64,000 nt of DNA from Serratia surfactantfaciens (GTDB lineage Bacteria > Pseudomonadota > Gammaproteobacteria > Enterobacterales > Enterobacteriaceae): the NCBI RefSeq assembly GCF_001642805.2, contig NZ_CP016948.1:2356001-2420000 (forward strand), in the 5' to 3' direction. Below are positions 44,285 to 55,742 of the stretch, piece after piece. The notes beneath the pieces are model-generated. The model was not told where the DNA came from, made no database searches, and worked only from the letters and a program-made list of their open reading frames with translations. Position 1 is the stretch's first letter; each line of letters starts with the position of its first letter. The position numbers and the translations under genes were made by a program.

Positions 44285-44364
44285 AATCATATCCCTATCA
44301 ACAACAGTCGCTATAGGGTAACAGCGCCGAGCAAAATTTCACTGAAAAATGACCGGCATGCTCA

Positions 44365-44679
44365 TCACACCGGCATATTCATGATGTCCTGGTAGGCCGC
44401 CACCAGCTTGTTGCGCACCTGGACGCCCAATTGCAGAGATACCGACGATTTTTGCAGATCGACCATCACATCGTTCAGGCTGATGCCCGGCACGCCCAGC
44501 TCGAAATCCTGCGCCTGTTTGCGCGCCGTTTGCTGCGTCTCGCTGATCTTACCGAGCGCAGCGGTCAGTTCACTGGCGAAACTAACGCCCTGCGGCGCCG
44601 CATTTTGCCCCATCTTGCCGGCCTGAACCGCCATGGTCTGCATCTGCTGCAGCACCCCTTCAATGCCCTGAATCGCCAT
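44365..44679 (-). CDS. fliE: Flagellar hook-basal body protein FliE
   Basis: FliE links the MS ring to the rod. The 104-residue protein has [14 protein letters not shown] at the start and the C-terminal [35 protein letters not shown] in segments, as in E. coli. ATG 44679 chosen: GAGGG four bases upstream; ATG 44694 is an alternative. Divergent from fliF. Confidence 0.95.
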   Translation of the reverse strand: MAIQGIEGVLQQMQTMAVQAGKMGQNAAPQGVSFASELTAALGKISETQQTARKQAQDFELGVPGISLNDVMVDLQKSSVSLQLGVQVRNKLVAAYQDIMNMPV

Positions 44680-44993
44680 CTGACCCTCAATCATTTCGTC
44701 TTGCCGGGTGAAGTTTCACCCTGCACTTCTCCAATGATGCACACCCTAGCACAGCGTTTTCAGAGCTAAAGCGGTTAATTAACTGCAAAAAACCCGGCTT
44801 ATCGGGCAATCAGAATCATCTGATAAGGCGAATAATGGCCTGCCCAGAAATGGGAGCGCCGCTATTTAGAAGATATGTGTATCAGGGAGTCTGTTTTGTC
44901 ACACAACGCTAACCATACCGTTCATCAGCCTGGCAGGGAGCTGCTCAGCGGCCCGTACGGGATCGTGAGCGCCATTGAAGGACGAGACCTAAA
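44680..44993. promoter_or_regulatory. Divergent fliE/fliF promoter region
   Basis: About 314 bases between fliE and fliF, AT-rich around 44760-44920, which would hold the FlhDC-dependent class 2 promoters for both. Small inverted repeats CCCG-GCTTAT-CGGG (44793-44806) and ATCAGA-ATCA-TCTGAT (44809-44824) are present. No sigma-28 site found. Confidence 0.6.
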
Positions 44994-46694
44994 ATGAGTG
45001 CTTCGATAACCGCCGGCGAAAGCCGCGACAACGGCCTGCAGGCCATCTGGAATCGTCTGCGCGCCAACCCGAAATTTCCGTTGCTGGTCGCCGCCTCCGC
45101 CGCGATCGCGATCGTCGTCGCACTGCTGTTGTGGGTGAAAAGCCCCGACTACCGCGTGCTGTACAGCAATCTGAACGACCGCGACGGTGGTGCCATCGTC
45201 ACTCAGCTGACGCAGATGAACATCCCTTACCGCTTTGCCGAAAATGGCGCGGCGCTGCTGATCCCGGCGGAAAAAGTGCATGAAACCCGTCTGCGTCTGG
45301 CGCAGCAAGGGCTGCCAAAAGGCGGCGCTGTCGGTTTCGAACTGCTGGATCAGGAAAAATTCGGCATCAGCCAGTTCAGCGAGCAGATCAACTATCAGCG
45401 CGCCCTTGAAGGCGAGCTGTCGCGCACTATCGAATCGCTGGGACCGGTGCAAAACGCCCGCGTTCACCTGGCGTTACCTAAGCCTTCACTGTTCGTGCGC
45501 GAACAAAAATCCCCTTCCGCCTCGGTGACGCTGACTCTGCAACCGGGCCGCGCCCTGGACGACGGCCAGATCAACGCCATCGTTTATATGGTGTCGAGCA
45601 GCGTTGCCGGCCTACCGCCAGGCAACGTGACCGTCGTCGATCAGGCCGGACGCCTGCTGACGCAGTCCGACGGTACCGGGCGCGATCTCAACGCCTCGCA
45701 GCTGAAATACGCCAACGAAGTGGAAAACGGCTTCCAGCGCCGCATCGAAGCGATCCTGGCCCCGGTGGTCGGCAGCGCCAACGTGCGGGCTCAGGTCACG
45801 GCGCAGATCGATTTCGCCACGCGCGAACAAACCGATGAACAGTATCAGCCGAACCAGCAGCCGGACAAAGCCGCTATCCGCTCCCAGCAAACCAGCCTGA
45901 GCGAGCAGATCGGCGGGCCACAGGTCGGCGGCGTGCCGGGCGCGCTGTCCAATCAGCCGAGCGCGCCGGCCACCGCGCCGATTGAAACCGCCAAGCCGGC
46001 CACCGCGGCGGGCAACAACGCCAACGCGACCGCGCAAAACGCCGCAACCACCCGCAGCGCAGCGGCCAGCGGCGTGCCGCAAAACACCCGACGCGACGCG
46101 ACGACCAACTACGAGCTTGACCGCACCATCCGCCATACCCAGCAAAAAGCCGGCACCGTGCAGCGTCTGTCGGTCGCCGTGGTGGTCAACTACCTCGGCG
46201 TAGACAAAGACGGCAAACCGCAGCCGATGAGCAAAGAGCAGCTGGCGCAGATCGAAGCGCTGGTGCGTGAAGCGATGGGCTATTCCAGCAGCCGCGGCGA
46301 TACCCTGAACGTGGTCAACACACCGTTTACCGACAGTCAGGTTACCGGCGGTGAACTGCCGTTCTGGCAAAGTCAGTCGTTCATCGATCGTTTGCTCGAC
46401 GCCGGCCGTTATCTGCTGGTGCTGCTGGTTGCCTGGCTGCTGTGGCGCAAACTGGTGCGGCCGCAGCTGCAACAGCGCCAGGCGGCGCAACAGGCCGCCC
46501 TCGCCGCCGCCAACGCCCCTGTCACTAAAACGGTCGACAGCAACAAACCGAGCAACGAGGAGCTGGCGCAGCGTCGCAAATCGCAGCAGCGCGTCAGTGC
46601 AGAAGTCCAGAGCCAGCGGATCCGCGATCTGGCTGACAAAGACCCACGCGTGGTCGCTCTGGTAATCCGCCAATGGATGAGTAACGAGATATGA
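44994..46694 (+). CDS. fliF: Flagellar MS-ring protein FliF
   Basis: FliF forms the MS ring in the inner membrane around the export gate. The 566-residue protein has an N-terminal helix ([21 protein letters not shown], residues 24-44), ring-building motifs RBM1/2 ([42 protein letters not shown]) in segments, an Ala/Thr-rich periplasmic linker, a second membrane helix ([15 protein letters not shown]) and the C-terminal cytoplasmic tail ([17 protein letters not shown]) that binds FliG. It heads the operon running to fliR. Confidence 0.97.
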   Translation: MSASITAGESRDNGLQAIWNRLRANPKFPLLVAASAAIAIVVALLLWVKSPDYRVLYSNLNDRDGGAIVTQLTQMNIPYRFAENGAALLIPAEKVHETRLRLAQQGLPKGGAVGFELLDQEKFGISQFSEQINYQRALEGELSRTIESLGPVQNARVHLALPKPSLFVREQKSPSASVTLTLQPGRALDDGQINAIVYMVSSSVAGLPPGNVTVVDQAGRLLTQSDGTGRDLNASQLKYANEVENGFQRRIEAILAPVVGSANVRAQVTAQIDFATREQTDEQYQPNQQPDKAAIRSQQTSLSEQIGGPQVGGVPGALSNQPSAPATAPIETAKPATAAGNNANATAQNAATTRSAAASGVPQNTRRDATTNYELDRTIRHTQQKAGTVQRLSVAVVVNYLGVDKDGKPQPMSKEQLAQIEALVREAMGYSSSRGDTLNVVNTPFTDSQVTGGELPFWQSQSFIDRLLDAGRYLLVLLVAWLLWRKLVRPQLQQRQAAQQAALAAANAPVTKTVDSNKPSNEELAQRRKSQQRVSAEVQSQRIRDLADKDPRVVALVIRQWMSNEI

Positions 46695-47683
46695 GCCTGA
46701 CCGGAACCGACAAAAGCGCCATCTTGCTGATGACGCTGGGTGAAGATCGCGCGGCGGAGGTGTTCAAACACCTCTCCTCGCGCGAAGTACAGCTGCTGAG
46801 CGGCACCATGGCCGGCATGAGCCAGGTTTCACACAAACAACTCGGCGAAATACTGACCGAGTTTGAAGACGACGCCGAGCAATACGCGGCGCTGAGCGTC
46901 AACGCCAGCGACTACCTGCGCTCGGTGCTGGTCAAGGCGCTGGGCGAGGAGCGAGCCGCCAGCCTGCTGGAAGACATTCTCGAATCGCGCGAGACCACCA
47001 CCGGCATGGAAACGCTCAACTTTATGGAGCCTCAGAGCGCCGCCGATCTGATCCGCGACGAACACCCGCAGATCATCGCCACTATTTTGGTGCACCTCAA
47101 ACGCGGCCAGGCGGCAGACATCCTGGCCCTGTTCGACGAACGCCTGCGCAACGACGTGATGCTGCGTATCGCCACCTTCGGCGGCGTGCAGCCGGCGGCG
47201 TTGGCGGAGCTGACCGAAGTGCTGAACAACCTGCTCGACGGTCAGAACCTCAAGCGCAGCAAAATGGGCGGGGTGCGTACCGCCGCCGAGATCATCAACC
47301 TGATGAAAACCCAGCAGGAAGAAGCGGTCATCGACGCGATGCGCGAATACGACGGCGAGCTGGCGCAGAAGATCATCGACGAGATGTTCCTGTTCGAAAA
47401 CCTGGTGGAAGTCGACGATCGCAGCATCCAACGCCTGCTGCAGGAAGTGGAAGGCGAGTCGCTGCTGATCGCGTTGAAAGGCGCCGAACAGCCGCTGCGC
47501 GAGAAGTTCCTCAAGAACATGTCGCAACGCGCCGCCGACATCCTGCGCGACGATCTGGCCAACCGTGGGCCGGTGCGCATGTCGCAGGTGGAGAACGAGC
47601 AGAAAGCCATCCTGCTGGTGGTAAGACGCCTGGCGGAAACCGGCGAAATGATCATCGGCGGCGGCGAGGACACCTATGTCTGA
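46691..47683 (+). CDS. fliG: Flagellar motor switch protein FliG
   Basis: FliG couples the C ring to the stator and generates torque. The 330-residue protein has the N-terminal FliF-binding domain, a central EHPQ motif region ([23 protein letters not shown]) and a C-terminal domain with the charged torque helix [23 protein letters not shown]. The start overlaps the fliF stop as ATGA. Confidence 0.97.
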   Translation: MSLTGTDKSAILLMTLGEDRAAEVFKHLSSREVQLLSGTMAGMSQVSHKQLGEILTEFEDDAEQYAALSVNASDYLRSVLVKALGEERAASLLEDILESRETTTGMETLNFMEPQSAADLIRDEHPQIIATILVHLKRGQAADILALFDERLRNDVMLRIATFGGVQPAALAELTEVLNNLLDGQNLKRSKMGGVRTAAEIINLMKTQQEEAVIDAMREYDGELAQKIIDEMFLFENLVEVDDRSIQRLLQEVEGESLLIALKGAEQPLREKFLKNMSQRAADILRDDLANRGPVRMSQVENEQKAILLVVRRLAETGEMIIGGGEDTYV

Positions 47684-48380
47684 TCGCATTAACACCCTGC
47701 CCTGGCAGCCCTGGTCGCTCAACGATTTGGGCGAGCAGAAACCGGCTCTCGAGCTGCCGCCCTTGCCGGATCTCGAACTTGACGATCCGTCGCCGGACGC
47801 GCAGGCCGAATTGCAACAGCAGCTGGCGACGCTGCGCCTGCAGGCAGAGCAACAGGGCCAGCAGCTGGGCTATGCCGACGGCCAGCAAAAAGGGTATGAG
47901 GCCGGTTTTCAGTCCGGTCTGGAGGAAGGCCGCCAGCAGGGGCTGCTGGAAGCGCAGCAGCAGCAACAGCCGCTGACCGCTCACTGGCAGCAGTTGGTCA
48001 CCGAATTCCAGCACACGCTGGACGCACTCGACAGCGTGATCGCTTCGCGGTTGATGCAGCTGGCGCTGACCGCCGCCAAACAGGTGCTGGGCCAGCCGCC
48101 GGTGTGCGACGGCACCGCCCTGCTCGCGCAGATCCAACAGCTGATTCAGCAGGAGCCGATGTTCAACGGCAAGCCGCAGCTGCGGGTCCACCCGGACGAC
48201 TACCAACGCGTCGAACAGCAGCTGGGGGTCACCCTCAGCCTGCACGGCTGGCGCCTGCTGGCGGACGGCGAACTGCACCCGGGCGGCTGCAAGGTCAGCG
48301 CCGAAGAAGGCGATCTCGACGCCAGCCTGGCGACGCGCTGGCATGAACTGTGCCGCCTGGCGGCACCAGGAGAAGTCTGA
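47676..48380 (+). CDS. fliH: Flagellar export stator FliH
   Basis: FliH regulates the FliI ATPase and links it to the C ring. The 234-residue protein has a Gln-rich coiled coil with GxxxG repeats ([25 protein letters not shown], about 69-93) typical of FliH and a C-terminal peripheral-stalk-like domain. ATG 47676 lies inside fliG, giving an 8-base overlap. Confidence 0.93.
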   Translation: MSDRINTLPWQPWSLNDLGEQKPALELPPLPDLELDDPSPDAQAELQQQLATLRLQAEQQGQQLGYADGQQKGYEAGFQSGLEEGRQQGLLEAQQQQQPLTAHWQQLVTEFQHTLDALDSVIASRLMQLALTAAKQVLGQPPVCDGTALLAQIQQLIQQEPMFNGKPQLRVHPDDYQRVEQQLGVTLSLHGWRLLADGELHPGGCKVSAEEGDLDASLATRWHELCRLAAPGEV

Positions 48381-49741
48381 TGACCGCGCGTCTCGGCCGC
48401 TGGCTGAGCTCTCTGGATACGCTGGAAAAGCGCATCGCCCGCGCGCCGACGGTGCGTCGTTACGGCCGCCTGACCCGCGCCACCGGGCTGGTGCTCGAGG
48501 CCACCGGGCTGCAGTTGCCGCTCGGCGCGACCTGCCTCATCGAACGGCACGACGCCGGTGAGGTGCAGGAAGTGGAAAGCGAAGTGGTCGGCTTCAACGG
48601 CCAGCGGCTGTTTCTGATGCCGTTGGAAGAAGTGGAAGGCATCGTGCCAGGCGCGCGGGTTTACGCCCGCATCGCGCCGGAAGGCCAAAGCGCCGGCAAA
48701 CAGCTGCCGCTCGGCCCGGCGCTGCTGGGCCGCGTACTCGACGGCAGCGCCAAACCGCTCGACGGCCTGCCCTCCCCGGAAACCGGTTACCGCGCGCCGC
48801 TGATCACCGCGCCGTTCAACCCCTTGCAGCGCACGCCGATCGAGCAGGTGCTGGACGTGGGAGTGCGCACCATCAACGGCCTGCTGACCGTCGGGCGCGG
48901 CCAGCGCATGGGCCTGTTCGCCGGCTCCGGCGTCGGTAAGAGCGTATTGCTCGGCATGATGGCCCGTTATACCCAGGCGGATGTGATCGTCGTTGGCCTG
49001 ATCGGCGAACGTGGCCGCGAGGTGAAAGACTTTATCGAGAACATTCTCGGTGCCGAAGGCCGCGCGCGCTCGGTAGTGATCGCCGCTCCGGCAGACGTGT
49101 CGCCGCTGCTGCGCATGCAGGGAGCGGCCTACGCCACCCGCATCGCCGAAGATTTCCGCGATCGCGGGCAGCACGTGCTGCTGATCATGGACTCCCTCAC
49201 CCGCTACGCCATGGCGCAGCGTGAGATCGCCCTAGCCATCGGCGAGCCGCCGGCGACCAAAGGCTATCCGCCTTCGGTCTTCGCCAAGCTGCCCGCCCTG
49301 GTGGAGCGCGCAGGCAACGGCATCAGTGGCGGTGGCTCCATCACCGCCTTCTATACCGTATTGACCGAAGGGGACGATCAGCAGGACCCGATCGCCGACT
49401 CGGCCCGCGCCATACTCGACGGCCATGTGGTGCTGTCGCGCCGCCTGGCGGAGGCCGGCCACTACCCGGCGATCGACATCGAAGCGTCGATCAGCCGCGC
49501 CATGACGTCGCTGATCGACGAAGAGCATTATCGCCGGGTTCGCACCTTTAAACAGATGCTGGCCAGCTATCAACGCAACCGCGATCTGATCAGCGTCGGC
49601 GCCTACGCGGCAGGCAGCGATCCGTTGCTGGACAAAGCGATGACGCTGTATCCGCAGATGGAAGCCTACCTGCAACAGGGCATCTTTGAACGCAGCGGCT
49701 ATGATGAAGCCTGTCAACAGCTGCAGCAGTTGATTGTTTAA
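48380..49741 (+). CDS. fliI: Flagellum-specific ATPase FliI
   Basis: The hexameric export ATPase, related to F1-beta. The 453-residue protein has Walker [16 protein letters not shown] (near residue 180), [14 protein letters not shown], Walker [19 protein letters not shown] and [19 protein letters not shown] 48380 shares the last base with the fliH stop (TGATG); upstream in-frame ATG 48350 is inside fliH. Confidence 0.97.
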   Translation: MTARLGRWLSSLDTLEKRIARAPTVRRYGRLTRATGLVLEATGLQLPLGATCLIERHDAGEVQEVESEVVGFNGQRLFLMPLEEVEGIVPGARVYARIAPEGQSAGKQLPLGPALLGRVLDGSAKPLDGLPSPETGYRAPLITAPFNPLQRTPIEQVLDVGVRTINGLLTVGRGQRMGLFAGSGVGKSVLLGMMARYTQADVIVVGLIGERGREVKDFIENILGAEGRARSVVIAAPADVSPLLRMQGAAYATRIAEDFRDRGQHVLLIMDSLTRYAMAQREIALAIGEPPATKGYPPSVFAKLPALVERAGNGISGGGSITAFYTVLTEGDDQQDPIADSARAILDGHVVLSRRLAEAGHYPAIDIEASISRAMTSLIDEEHYRRVRTFKQMLASYQRNRDLISVGAYAAGSDPLLDKAMTLYPQMEAYLQQGIFERSGYDEACQQLQQLIV

Positions 49742-49761
49742 CGTCACAGAGGCGCAGAGCG

Positions 49762-50208
49762 ATGAAATCACAGTCACCCCTGATTACCCTACGCGATCTG
49801 GCGCAGGATACGGTGGAACAAGCCGCGCAACAGCTGGGCCAGGTACGGCAGGCGCAGCAGGCGGCGGAGCAACAGCTGTCGATGCTGCTCAACTATCAGG
49901 ACGAATACCGCCAGAAGCTGAATCATACGCTCTGCGACGGCATGGACAGCTCACGCTGGCAAAACTACCAGCAGTTTATCGGCACGCTTGAGCAGGCCAT
50001 CGACCAGCACCGCCAGCAGCTGCTGCAGTGGGGGCAGAAAGTGGATCACGCGGTGAAGCAATGGCAAGACAAACAACAGCGGCTGAACGCTTTCGAAACC
50101 CTGCATACCCGCGCAATGAATGCGGAGCAGCAGCAGGAGAACAAACGGGATCAAAAATTGATGGATGAATTCGCTCAACGCAGCGCACAAAGGAATATCA
50201 ACCCATGA
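49762..50208 (+). CDS. fliJ: Flagellar export protein FliJ
   Basis: FliJ is the antiparallel coiled-coil stalk that stimulates the FliI hexamer. The 148-residue protein is almost entirely charged/Gln-rich coiled coil and ends in KLMDEFAQR. It lies 20 bases after fliI and overlaps fliK as ATGA. Confidence 0.93.
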   Translation: MKSQSPLITLRDLAQDTVEQAAQQLGQVRQAQQAAEQQLSMLLNYQDEYRQKLNHTLCDGMDSSRWQNYQQFIGTLEQAIDQHRQQLLQWGQKVDHAVKQWQDKQQRLNAFETLHTRAMNAEQQQENKRDQKLMDEFAQRSAQRNINP

Positions 50209-51434
50209 ATCTGAACGCCCTGCCCGGCCTGGCCTTACCCGGCGACGCCGGCGGTCTGACCGAACTGACCTCGGCGCTGGACGAAAGCCAGCTGTCGTCC
50301 GCTTTTGCCCAGTTGCTCGGCGCGCGTTTCGCGCCCGCCGCCGATGGCAAACCTCAGCCGGCCACGCTGAGCGCGGACGATGAACGTGCCCCGGCCCTGA
50401 GCCGCAACCAGCTCAATCAACTGCTGGCCACCTTCGGCGAGCGCGGCGGTCTGTTGCCGAACCTGTCAACCTCAGCCGACGCGCCTTCACCTGAAGCCGT
50501 TGAAGGCGATGCGCCCGCCGCCGGCGATAAACCGACGCAGCCGCCGATCGTCGCCGCCAAAGAGCTGGATGCCGCGACGCTGCAGGCGCTGTACGCCATG
50601 CTGCCGGCCGCGATCGTCGCCCAGGCGCAACCGGCCGAAGGCCAACAGTCGCTGCCGATGGAAAACGCTGACGAGGCCACTGCGCTGCAGCCGGGCAACG
50701 GCCTGCTGAACATCGCGGCGGCCGGTGATAAAACCCCTGCTCGTTCAGCGGCGCCAGCCGCCCCGACGGTGACCAGCGTTAAAACACCGGCCACCGACGG
50801 CGATAACGCTACGGCGGCGCTCACGCAGCCGGCTACCGGCGAACGTGCAAGCACCGCGCAACCGCTGCCGGCCAGCGATGCGCAGCAGCCGCCGACGCTC
50901 AATCACGCCGTCGCCCTGGCTGCCGCCAGCCCGACGCAAACGGCCGCCCCGGCCAGCGCACTGGTGAGTGCACCGCCTACGCCGCAGCTCAACGCGCAGC
51001 TGGGCAGCCCGGAATGGCAGCAGGCGTTGAACCAACAGGTGCTGATGTTCCACCGCAACGGCCAGCAGAGCGCCGAGCTGCGCCTGCACCCGCAGGAACT
51101 GGGCGCTTTGCAGATCACGCTGAAACTGGACGACCAGCAGGCGCAGCTGCACATCGCCTCTGCGCACGGCCAGGTGCGTGCGGCGGTGGAAGCGGCGATG
51201 CCGCAGCTGCGCCACGCGCTGGCGGAGAGCGGTATCAACCTGGGGCAGAGCAGCGTGGGCGGCGAATCCACGCCGCACTGGCAACAGGCGCAACAGCAGG
51301 CTTCCAACGGCCAGGGGCGTTCCAGCTATGCTGAACATCATGGCGGCGAGGCGGCAGCAGCCGACAACGTCAGCGCGCCGGTGGCGCTGCAGCGCATGGC
51401 CAGTGCGGTCAACGGCGTCGATATTTTCGCCTGA
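50205..51434 (+). CDS. fliK: Flagellar hook-length control protein FliK
   Basis: FliK is a secreted ruler that ends hook growth and switches the export gate. The 409-residue protein has a low-complexity Ala/Pro/Thr/Gln-rich N-terminal and central ruler, and the conserved C-terminal Flg_hook domain with SAELRLHPQELGALQITLKLDDQQAQLHI in segments (about 285-315). Ruler length is expected to vary between species. Start overlaps fliJ. Confidence 0.95.
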   Translation: MNLNALPGLALPGDAGGLTELTSALDESQLSSAFAQLLGARFAPAADGKPQPATLSADDERAPALSRNQLNQLLATFGERGGLLPNLSTSADAPSPEAVEGDAPAAGDKPTQPPIVAAKELDAATLQALYAMLPAAIVAQAQPAEGQQSLPMENADEATALQPGNGLLNIAAAGDKTPARSAAPAAPTVTSVKTPATDGDNATAALTQPATGERASTAQPLPASDAQQPPTLNHAVALAAASPTQTAAPASALVSAPPTPQLNAQLGSPEWQQALNQQVLMFHRNGQQSAELRLHPQELGALQITLKLDDQQAQLHIASAHGQVRAAVEAAMPQLRHALAESGINLGQSSVGGESTPHWQQAQQQASNGQGRSSYAEHHGGEAAAADNVSAPVALQRMASAVNGVDIFA

Positions 51435-51599
51435 GCCGCCGCAAACGCCCAAGCTGGCACCCATTTGCGCGTTTATTCAGGCTATTGCACGCCGCAATAG
51501 ACGCGATAATACCTTTACATGTCATGCGTGCGGCTTTGCTGCGCGCTATGCTCGCCGCCTCGCAGGCCGCGGGTGGAACAACAGGAATTAGATTTGGCT

Positions 51600-52085
51600 A
51601 TGTCTCAGAACTCCCTTCCGGCAGCACCGAAACGCCCCCTTCTGGTCATCCTGCTGGTGTTGATCAGCGTCGTCGCCTGTGGCGCCGCGGGTTACAGCTG
51701 GTGGCTGCTGCAACAGCATAAAAACGGCGCCGAACCGGCCGCCGTCAAAGAACAACCGCCGGCGGCGCCGGTGTTCATGCCGCTCGACACCTTTACCGTC
51801 AATCTGGTGACGCCGGACAACAACCCGGATCGCGTGCTGTACATCGGCCTCACGCTGCGTCTGCCGGACGAAAGTACCCGCCGTCAGCTGAACGATTTTC
51901 TGCCGGAAGTGCGCAGCCGTCTGCTGATGCTGCTTTCCCGCCAGGAAGCGAGCCAGCTGGCCAATGAACAAGGGAAGCAACAGTTGGTGGCGCAGATTAA
52001 GGATGTGCTCAGCCCGCCGCTGGTTAAGGGACAACCGAAGCAGGTGGTCAGCGACGTGCTGTTCACCGCCTTCATACTGCGGTAA
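51600..52085 (+). CDS. fliL: Flagellar basal-body protein FliL
   Basis: FliL is a single-pass membrane protein around the stator. The 161-residue protein has one helix ([22 protein letters not shown]) and a periplasmic stomatin-like domain with [21 protein letters not shown] and the C-terminal [12 protein letters not shown]. The start is uncertain: ATG 51600, with AGGA about 13 bases upstream, or TTG 51594. A 165-base gap after fliK suggests a separate or internal promoter. Confidence 0.94.
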   Translation: MSQNSLPAAPKRPLLVILLVLISVVACGAAGYSWWLLQQHKNGAEPAAVKEQPPAAPVFMPLDTFTVNLVTPDNNPDRVLYIGLTLRLPDESTRRQLNDFLPEVRSRLLMLLSRQEASQLANEQGKQQLVAQIKDVLSPPLVKGQPKQVVSDVLFTAFILR

Positions 52086-52090
52086 TCACT

Positions 52091-53095
52091 ATGGGCGATA
52101 GCATTCTTTCACAGGCAGAGATCGACGCCTTGCTCAACGGCGACAGCGCGGGTGACGAACCCGAAGCGGTGGTCGGCAAAGAGAGCGAGGTCAAGCCTTA
52201 CGATCCGAACACCCAGCGCCGAGTGGTGCGCGAGCGTCTGCACGCGCTGGAAATCATCAACGAACGTTTTGCCCGGCAGTTCCGCATGGGATTGTTCAAC
52301 CTGCTGCGCCGCAGCCCGGACATCACCGTCGGCCCGATCAAAATCCAGCCGTATCACGAGTTCGCCCGCAATCTGCCGGTGCCGACCAACCTGAACCTGG
52401 TGCATCTGAACCCGCTGCGCGGCACCGCTCTGTTCGTGTTCGCGCCGAGCCTGGTGTTCATCGCCGTCGACAACCTGTTCGGCGGCGACGGCCGCTTCCC
52501 GACCAAGGTCGAAGGCCGCGAGTTCACCCCGACCGAACAGCGGGTGATCAAGCGCATGCTGCGCCTGGCGCTGGACGCCTACGGCGACGCCTGGAGCGCC
52601 ATTTACAAGATCGACGTGGAATACGTGCGCGCCGAAATGCAGGTGAAGTTCACCAATATCACCACCTCGCCGAACGATATCGTGGTCACCACGCCGTTCC
52701 AGGTGGAGATCGGCGCGCTGACCGGCGAATTCAACATCTGCATTCCCTTCGCGATGATCGAACCGCTGCGCGAGCTGCTGACCAACCCACCGCTGGAAAA
52801 CTCGCGGCAGGAAGACAGCCACTGGCGCGAAACGCTGGTGAAGCAGGTGCAGCACTCCGAACTGGAGCTGATCGCCAACTTCGTCGATATCCCGATGCGG
52901 CTGTCGAAAGTCCTGAAGCTGCAACCGGGCGATGTACTACCGATAGACAAGCCGGAACGCCTGATCGCCCATGTGGACGGCGTACCGGTTCTGACCAGCC
53001 AATACGGCACGTTGAACGGGCAATACGCCCTGCGTGTTGAACATTTGATTAACCCTATTTTGAATGCTCTGAGTGAGGAACAGCCCAATGAGTGA
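52091..53095 (+). CDS. fliM: Flagellar motor switch protein FliM
   Basis: FliM is the CheY-P receptor in the C ring. The 334-residue protein has the N-terminal CheY-binding motif SILSQAEIDALLNG, the middle CheC-like domain (FRMGLFNLLRRSPDI, VFIAVDNLFGG) and the C-terminal SpoA domain (LKLQPGDVLPI). It follows fliL after 5 bases. Confidence 0.97.
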   Translation: MGDSILSQAEIDALLNGDSAGDEPEAVVGKESEVKPYDPNTQRRVVRERLHALEIINERFARQFRMGLFNLLRRSPDITVGPIKIQPYHEFARNLPVPTNLNLVHLNPLRGTALFVFAPSLVFIAVDNLFGGDGRFPTKVEGREFTPTEQRVIKRMLRLALDAYGDAWSAIYKIDVEYVRAEMQVKFTNITTSPNDIVVTTPFQVEIGALTGEFNICIPFAMIEPLRELLTNPPLENSRQEDSHWRETLVKQVQHSELELIANFVDIPMRLSKVLKLQPGDVLPIDKPERLIAHVDGVPVLTSQYGTLNGQYALRVEHLINPILNALSEEQPNE

Positions 53096-53504
53096 TCCTA
53101 AGCAACCGTCTGGCGAAGGAAAGGAATCCGTGGACGATCTGTGGGCTGATGCGTTTAACGAGCAGCAGTCCTCAGAGAAATCCGGCGCGAGCACCGAAGG
53201 GGTGTTCAAGTCGCTGGAGGCTCAGGATGCGCTCGGCAGCCTGCAGGATATCGACCTGATCCTGGATATTCCGGTCAAGCTGACCGTGGAACTGGGGCGC
53301 ACCAAGATGACTATCAAAGAGTTGCTGCGCCTGTCGCAGGGCTCGGTGGTGGCGCTGGACGGCCTGGCCGGCGAACCGCTGGACATCCTGATCAACGGTT
53401 ACCTGATCGCACAAGGTGAAGTGGTGGTGGTGGCCGACAAGTTCGGCGTGCGCATCACCGACATCATCACCCCGTCCGAACGCATGCGTCGACTGAGCCG
53501 CTGA
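53088..53504 (+). CDS. fliN: Flagellar motor switch protein FliN
   Basis: FliN forms the lower C ring with FliM and binds FliH. The 138-residue protein has an acidic/variable N-terminus and the SpoA domain ([33 protein letters not shown] in segments; [17 protein letters not shown]). The start overlaps fliM by 8 bases. Confidence 0.96.
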   Translation: MSDPKQPSGEGKESVDDLWADAFNEQQSSEKSGASTEGVFKSLEAQDALGSLQDIDLILDIPVKLTVELGRTKMTIKELLRLSQGSVVALDGLAGEPLDILINGYLIAQGEVVVVADKFGVRITDIITPSERMRRLSR

Positions 53505-53908
53505 TGACCGCCGCCGCGCCCGTTACCGTGCAAAGCACCCAACAACCCGCCGCGCCGGCCCTGCCGGCCGGTTCGGTGTTGATGCAGGTCAGCAGCGCGC
53601 TCGGCGGCATTCTGCTGCTGATCCTGCTGGCCGGTTGGCTGTTCCGTCGGCTGGGGTTCGCCCCGCAGGCGCGCAACAACAAACTGCTCAACCTGCGCGC
53701 CAGTTGCCAGGTCGGGCAGCGCGAGCGCGTGGTGGTGGTGGAAGTCGACGACACCCTGCTGGTCTTGGGCGTCACCGCCCAGCAGATCACCCCGCTGCAC
53801 ACCCTGCCCGCCCCGCCGAAAGACGAAGGCGAGACCAACGCGGCAACACCGGCGGACTTCCGCCAACTGATGCAAAAAGTTCTGAAACGCCCGGAAAAAT
53901 CGGCATGA
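53504..53908 (+). CDS. fliO: Flagellar export protein FliO
   Basis: FliO is a single-pass membrane protein that assists FliP assembly. The 134-residue protein has one helix ([22 protein letters not shown], about 31-52) and a small C-terminal cytoplasmic domain ([25 protein letters not shown]). Start overlaps fliN as TGATG. Confidence 0.92.
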   Translation: MTAAAPVTVQSTQQPAAPALPAGSVLMQVSSALGGILLLILLAGWLFRRLGFAPQARNNKLLNLRASCQVGQRERVVVVEVDDTLLVLGVTAQQITPLHTLPAPPKDEGETNAATPADFRQLMQKVLKRPEKSA

Positions 53909-54666
53909 CCTCGACTCTTCATACCCTCGTCCGCCGTCCGGCGGTTTGGCTCCCTGCCGCCCTGCTGCTGATCAGCCCGGCGGCTTTTGCACAACTGCCG
54001 GGGCTGATCAGCCAGCCGCTGGCCAACGGCGGCCAAAGCTGGTCGCTGCCGGTGCAGACGCTGGTGCTGTTGACCTCGCTGACCTTCTTGCCCGCCATGT
54101 TGCTGATGATGACCAGCTTCACCCGCATCATCATCGTGCTCGGGCTGCTGCGCAATGCGCTGGGCACGCCGTCAGCGCCGCCGAACCAGGTGATGCTGGG
54201 GCTGGCGCTGTTCCTGACCTTCTTCATCATGTCGCCGGTGTTCGACAAGGTCTATCAGGACGCCTACCTGCCGTTCAGCCAGGACAAGATCGGACTGGAG
54301 GTCGCGCTGGATAAAGGCGCGCAGCCGCTGCGCGAATTCATGCTGCGCCAAACGCGCGAAACCGATCTCGCGCTGTACGCCAGGCTGGCCAATCAGCCCC
54401 CGCTGGCCGGCCCGGAAGCGGTGCCGATGCGCATCTTGCTGCCCGCCTACGTCACCAGCGAACTGAAAACCGCCTTCCAGATCGGCTTTACGGTGTTTAT
54501 TCCGTTCCTGATTATCGATCTGGTGGTCGCCAGCGTATTGATGGCGCTGGGGATGATGATGGTGCCGCCGGCGACCATCTCGCTACCGTTCAAGCTGATG
54601 CTGTTCGTGCTGGTCGATGGCTGGCAGCTGCTGCTCGGCTCGCTGGCGCAGAGCTTCTATTCGTAA
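53905..54666 (+). CDS. fliP: Flagellar export gate protein FliP
   Basis: A core export-gate subunit. The 253-residue protein has a signal-peptide-like start ([14 protein letters not shown]), then FliP signatures: [42 protein letters not shown] in segments and [21 protein letters not shown] 53905 overlaps the fliO stop as ATGA. Confidence 0.96.
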   Translation: MTSTLHTLVRRPAVWLPAALLLISPAAFAQLPGLISQPLANGGQSWSLPVQTLVLLTSLTFLPAMLLMMTSFTRIIIVLGLLRNALGTPSAPPNQVMLGLALFLTFFIMSPVFDKVYQDAYLPFSQDKIGLEVALDKGAQPLREFMLRQTRETDLALYARLANQPPLAGPEAVPMRILLPAYVTSELKTAFQIGFTVFIPFLIIDLVVASVLMALGMMMVPPATISLPFKLMLFVLVDGWQLLLGSLAQSFYS

Positions 54667-54687
54667 CCCCCGACCGGAGAAAGCGAG

Positions 54688-54957
54688 ATGACACCTGAAT
54701 CGGTTATGGCGCTCGGCACCGAGGCGATGAAAGTGGCGCTGGCGCTGGCCGCCCCGCTGCTGCTGGCAGCGCTCATCAGCGGCCTGGTAGTCAGCCTGCT
54801 GCAGGCCGCCACCCAGATCAACGAAATGACGCTGTCGTTCATCCCCAAAATTCTGGCGGTGGTGGCCACCATCATCATCGCCGGCCCCTGGATGCTGAAC
54901 CTGTTGCTGGACTACATGCGCACCCTGTTCAGCAACCTGCCTACCCTGATCGGCTGA
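54688..54957 (+). CDS. fliQ: Flagellar export gate protein FliQ
   Basis: An 89-residue, two-helix export-gate subunit with [23 protein letters not shown] and a second helix [20 protein letters not shown]. It follows fliP after 21 bases with GGAG upstream. Confidence 0.97.
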   Translation: MTPESVMALGTEAMKVALALAAPLLLAALISGLVVSLLQAATQINEMTLSFIPKILAVVATIIIAGPWMLNLLLDYMRTLFSNLPTLIG

Positions 54958-54959
54958 CC

Positions 54960-55742
54960 GTGCTCACTTTCGACAGCGCCCAGCTCACCGTCTGGCTCAG
55001 CCACTATTTTTGGCCGCTGCTGCGCATTCTGGCACTGATCAGCACCGCGCCGATATTCAGCGAAAAGCAAATCAGCAAAAAGGTCAAAATCGGCCTTGGC
55101 GGGCTGATCGTCATCCTGATCGCGCCGACGCTGCCTGCCAGCAATATTCCGATCTTCTCCGCTGCCGGCCTGTGGCTGGCGATTCAACAGATTCTGATCG
55201 GCGTGGCGCTGGGGTTGACCATGCAGTTCGCCTTCGCGGCGGTGCGCCTGGCGGGCGAAGTGATCGGCATGCAGATGGGCCTGTCGTTCGCCACCTTCTT
55301 CGATCCCAGCGGAGGCCCGAACATGCCGGTGCTGGCGCGCCTGCTCAATCTGCTGGCGATGCTGCTGTTCCTCAGCTTCAACGGCCATCTGTGGCTGATT
55401 TCGCTGCTGGCTGACAGCTTCCACACCCTGCCTATCCAAACGCAGCCGCTGAACGGCAACGGCTTCCTGGTGCTGACCCAGGTCGGATCGCTGATCTTCA
55501 TCAATGGCATGATGCTGGCGCTGCCGCTGATCTGCCTGCTGTTAACGCTGAACATGGCGCTCGGGCTGCTCAACCGCATGACGCCGCAGCTGTCGGTGTT
55601 CGTGATCGGCTTCCCGGTCACCATGACCTTCGGCATCATGACGCTGGGCATGATGATGCCGATGCTGGCGCCATTCTGCGAGCACCTGTTTGGTGAGATA
55701 TTCGATCGTCTGGCGGCGGTGATCGGCGGCATGACCTTCTGA
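54960..55742 (+). CDS. fliR: Flagellar export gate protein FliR
   Basis: The 260-residue, multi-helix FliR completes the FliP-FliQ-FliR gate. It has [31 protein letters not shown] and ASNIPI-type segments, [21 protein letters not shown] near the end. It starts with GTG at 54960, two bases after the fliQ stop. Last gene of the fliF operon. Confidence 0.96.
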   Translation: MLTFDSAQLTVWLSHYFWPLLRILALISTAPIFSEKQISKKVKIGLGGLIVILIAPTLPASNIPIFSAAGLWLAIQQILIGVALGLTMQFAFAAVRLAGEVIGMQMGLSFATFFDPSGGPNMPVLARLLNLLAMLLFLSFNGHLWLISLLADSFHTLPIQTQPLNGNGFLVLTQVGSLIFINGMMLALPLICLLLTLNMALGLLNRMTPQLSVFVIGFPVTMTFGIMTLGMMMPMLAPFCEHLFGEIFDRLAAVIGGMTF

